Positions 61,964 to 64,000 of a stretch of 64,000 nucleotides of DNA are shown in pieces; position 1 is the first letter of the stretch, and each line of letters opens with the position of its first letter. The stretch is from contig NZ_NKFL01000006.1 of assembly GCF_002223055.1 (NCBI RefSeq), positions 2,790,001-2,854,000 of the forward strand. The letters run 5' to 3'. The position numbers were made by a program, and so were the translations under genes. The notes under the pieces were generated by a model. It made no database searches. It had not been told where the DNA came from and saw only the letters and a list, made by a program, of their open reading frames with translations. Origin of the DNA: Burkholderia sp. HI2500 (GTDB taxonomy: Bacteria; Pseudomonadota; Gammaproteobacteria; Burkholderiales; Burkholderiaceae).

Positions 61964-62893
61964 ATGACATCGAGCAGCACGCCGCGCTATCGCGGCATCT
62001 TCCCCGTCGTTCCGACGACGTTTGCCGACACCGGTGAACTCGACCTCGCGAGCCAGAAGCGCGCGGTCGATTTCATGATCGACGCGGGCTCGGACGGGCT
62101 GTGCATCCTCGCAAACTTCTCCGAGCAGTTCGCGATTACCGACGACGAGCGCGACGTGCTCACGCGCACGATCCTCGAGCACGTCGCGGGCCGCGTGCCG
62201 GTGATCGTCACGACGTCGCATTACAGCACGCAGGTGTGCGCGGCGCGCAGCCTGCGCGCGCAGCAGCTCGGCGCAGCGATGGTGATGGCGATGCCGCCGT
62301 ACCACGGCGCGACGTTCCGCGTGCCCGAAGCGCAGATCTTCGAGTTCTATGCGCGCGTGTCCGACGCGATCGCGATTCCGATCATGGTCCAGGACGCGCC
62401 CGCGAGCGGCACCGCGCTGTCGGCCCCGTTCCTCGCGCGGATGGCACGCGAGATCGAGCAGGTCGCGTACTTCAAGATCGAGACGCCGGGCGCCGCGAAC
62501 AAGCTGCGCGAGCTGATCCGGCTCGGCGGCGATGCAATCGAAGGGCCGTGGGACGGCGAGGAGGCGATCACGCTGCTCGCCGACCTGCATGCAGGCGCGA
62601 CCGGCGCGATGACGGGCGGCGGGTTTCCGGACGGCATCCGGCCGATCCTCGAAGCGTGGCGCGACGGCAGGCATGACGACGCCTACACGCGCTACCAGAC
62701 CTGGCTGCCGCTGATCAACCACGAGAACCGCCAGTCCGGGATCCTCACCGCGAAGGCGCTGATGTGCGCAGGCGGCGTGATCGCGTGCGAGCGGCCGCGG
62801 CACCCGATGCCGGAACTGCATCCGGACACGCGCGCGGAACTGCTCGCGATCGCGCGCCGGCTCGACCCGCTCGTGCTGCGCTGGGCGCACTGA
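61964..62893 (+). CDS. DHDPS-family lyase, probable L-2-keto-3-deoxyarabonate dehydratase
   Basis: 309 residues, the length of the Azospirillum L-KDA dehydratase. TIM barrel of the DapA/NanA family (FPVVPTTFADTGELDLASQKRAVDFMI), with the Schiff-base Lys in VAYFKIETPGA. It would convert L-2-keto-3-deoxyarabonate to alpha-ketoglutarate semialdehyde. The start at 61964 has AGGA at about 10 bp; the ATG at 61922 is an alternative. It lies 103 bp after the dehydratase and 36 bp before the dehydrogenase. Confidence 0.87.
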   Translation: MTSSSTPRYRGIFPVVPTTFADTGELDLASQKRAVDFMIDAGSDGLCILANFSEQFAITDDERDVLTRTILEHVAGRVPVIVTTSHYSTQVCAARSLRAQQLGAAMVMAMPPYHGATFRVPEAQIFEFYARVSDAIAIPIMVQDAPASGTALSAPFLARMAREIEQVAYFKIETPGAANKLRELIRLGGDAIEGPWDGEEAITLLADLHAGATGAMTGGGFPDGIRPILEAWRDGRHDDAYTRYQTWLPLINHENRQSGILTAKALMCAGGVIACERPRHPMPELHPDTRAELLAIARRLDPLVLRWAH

Positions 62894-63859
<966 letters not shown>

Positions 63860-63933
63860 TCACGCGGGCGCGCCCCGGCGCGATCGCACACGACGAATCA
63901 TTACGGCACAAGCCGATATCAAGGAGACACCGC

Positions 63934-64000
63934 ATGAACCGCACGACTCACACGATTCGCCGCCATACCCTGCGCGCGCTGCTGGCCGCACTGTGCATCG
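63934..64000 (+). CDS. Start of a periplasmic sugar-binding protein gene (truncated by window edge)
   Basis: AAGGAG precedes the ATG at 63934. The 22 visible residues (MNRTTHTIRRHTLRALLAAL, then CI) look like the start of a signal peptide. Given its place after the dehydrogenase, it is probably the binding protein of the sugar ABC importer for this pathway. The rest is outside the window. Confidence 0.55.
   Translation, partial: MNRTTHTIRRHTLRALLAALCI

Overview
The window is GC-rich (roughly two thirds G+C by eye) with dense, short-gapped genes and reads as Burkholderia cepacia complex DNA. It spans the replication and partition region of a large secondary replicon, most likely chromosome 2. 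The evidence is a plasmid-type replication module (Rep_3-family initiator, iterons, KfrA-like protein, ParA, ParB) next to copies of the palindrome GTTTATGCGCATAAAC, which I recall as the partition site of Burkholderia chromosome 2. Around it lie ordinary chromosomal metabolic operons, including hopanoid synthesis and the glycolate oxidase cluster. Species and replicon are inferred from content; no database search was run.

Layout: (1) 1-6.2 kb: an iteron-bearing left flank, a TetR/DUF1348 pair, a GNAT acetyltransferase with a small membrane protein, and tdh-kbl (threonine to glycine) divergent from an XRE-cupin regulator. (2) 6.2-15.1 kb: the origin neighbourhood. It holds a small gene behind a near-consensus LexA box, a tyrosine-recombinase-like gene that has lost nearly all catalytic residues, a kfrA-like gene with a palindromic operator, a 1.8 kb gene-free origin, rep, then parB and parA on the other strand, and a parS cluster that encloses a 17-bp tandem repeat. 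The origin holds an AT-rich stretch, a tandem iteron array with 22-bp period, and many dispersed iterons. (3) 15.2-23.6 kb: arsC, an ECF sigma factor with a zinc-finger anti-sigma candidate, an FMN reductase, a hybrid sensor kinase divergent from a receiver/CheC/diguanylate cyclase operon, a hydrolase and a small unknown gene. (4) 23.8-33.4 kb: the hopanoid locus (hpnD, hpnE, shc, hpnG, then mlaA and hpnN on the other strand and an MlaC/HpnM-type gene). (5) 33.4-39.6 kb: TetR and a DHA2 efflux pump, a Cache-domain two-component system, and a Cache-GGDEF protein. (6) 40-47.5 kb: glcD-E-F-G-B with divergent glcC. (7) 47.7-49.3 kb: a ferritin-like protein and two small unknown genes, one apparently frameshifted. 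(8) 49.3-56.9 kb: a beta-galactoside ABC transporter with GH42 beta-galactosidase and divergent LacI repressor. (9) 57-58.9 kb: GntR, OsmC and GST genes. (10) 59-64 kb: a LysR-controlled oxidative L-arabinose-type sugar-acid pathway that runs off the window into a transporter gene.

The most interesting part is the origin. Six recognisable copies of an iteron lie at exact 22-bp spacing beside an AT-rich element. About fourteen better-conserved copies are scattered to the rep gene. Four more lie 1.6 to 9.3 kb away in the opposite orientation. The same 1.6 kb is strongly enriched in CACAG, a methylation motif known in B. cenocepacia. Other points worth checking are the LexA-box gene beside a dead recombinase, the receiver/CheC/GGDEF operon, an efflux pump under combined Fur-like and TetR-like sites, and a perfect FNR/Anr-type box in a gap that could drive a small RNA.
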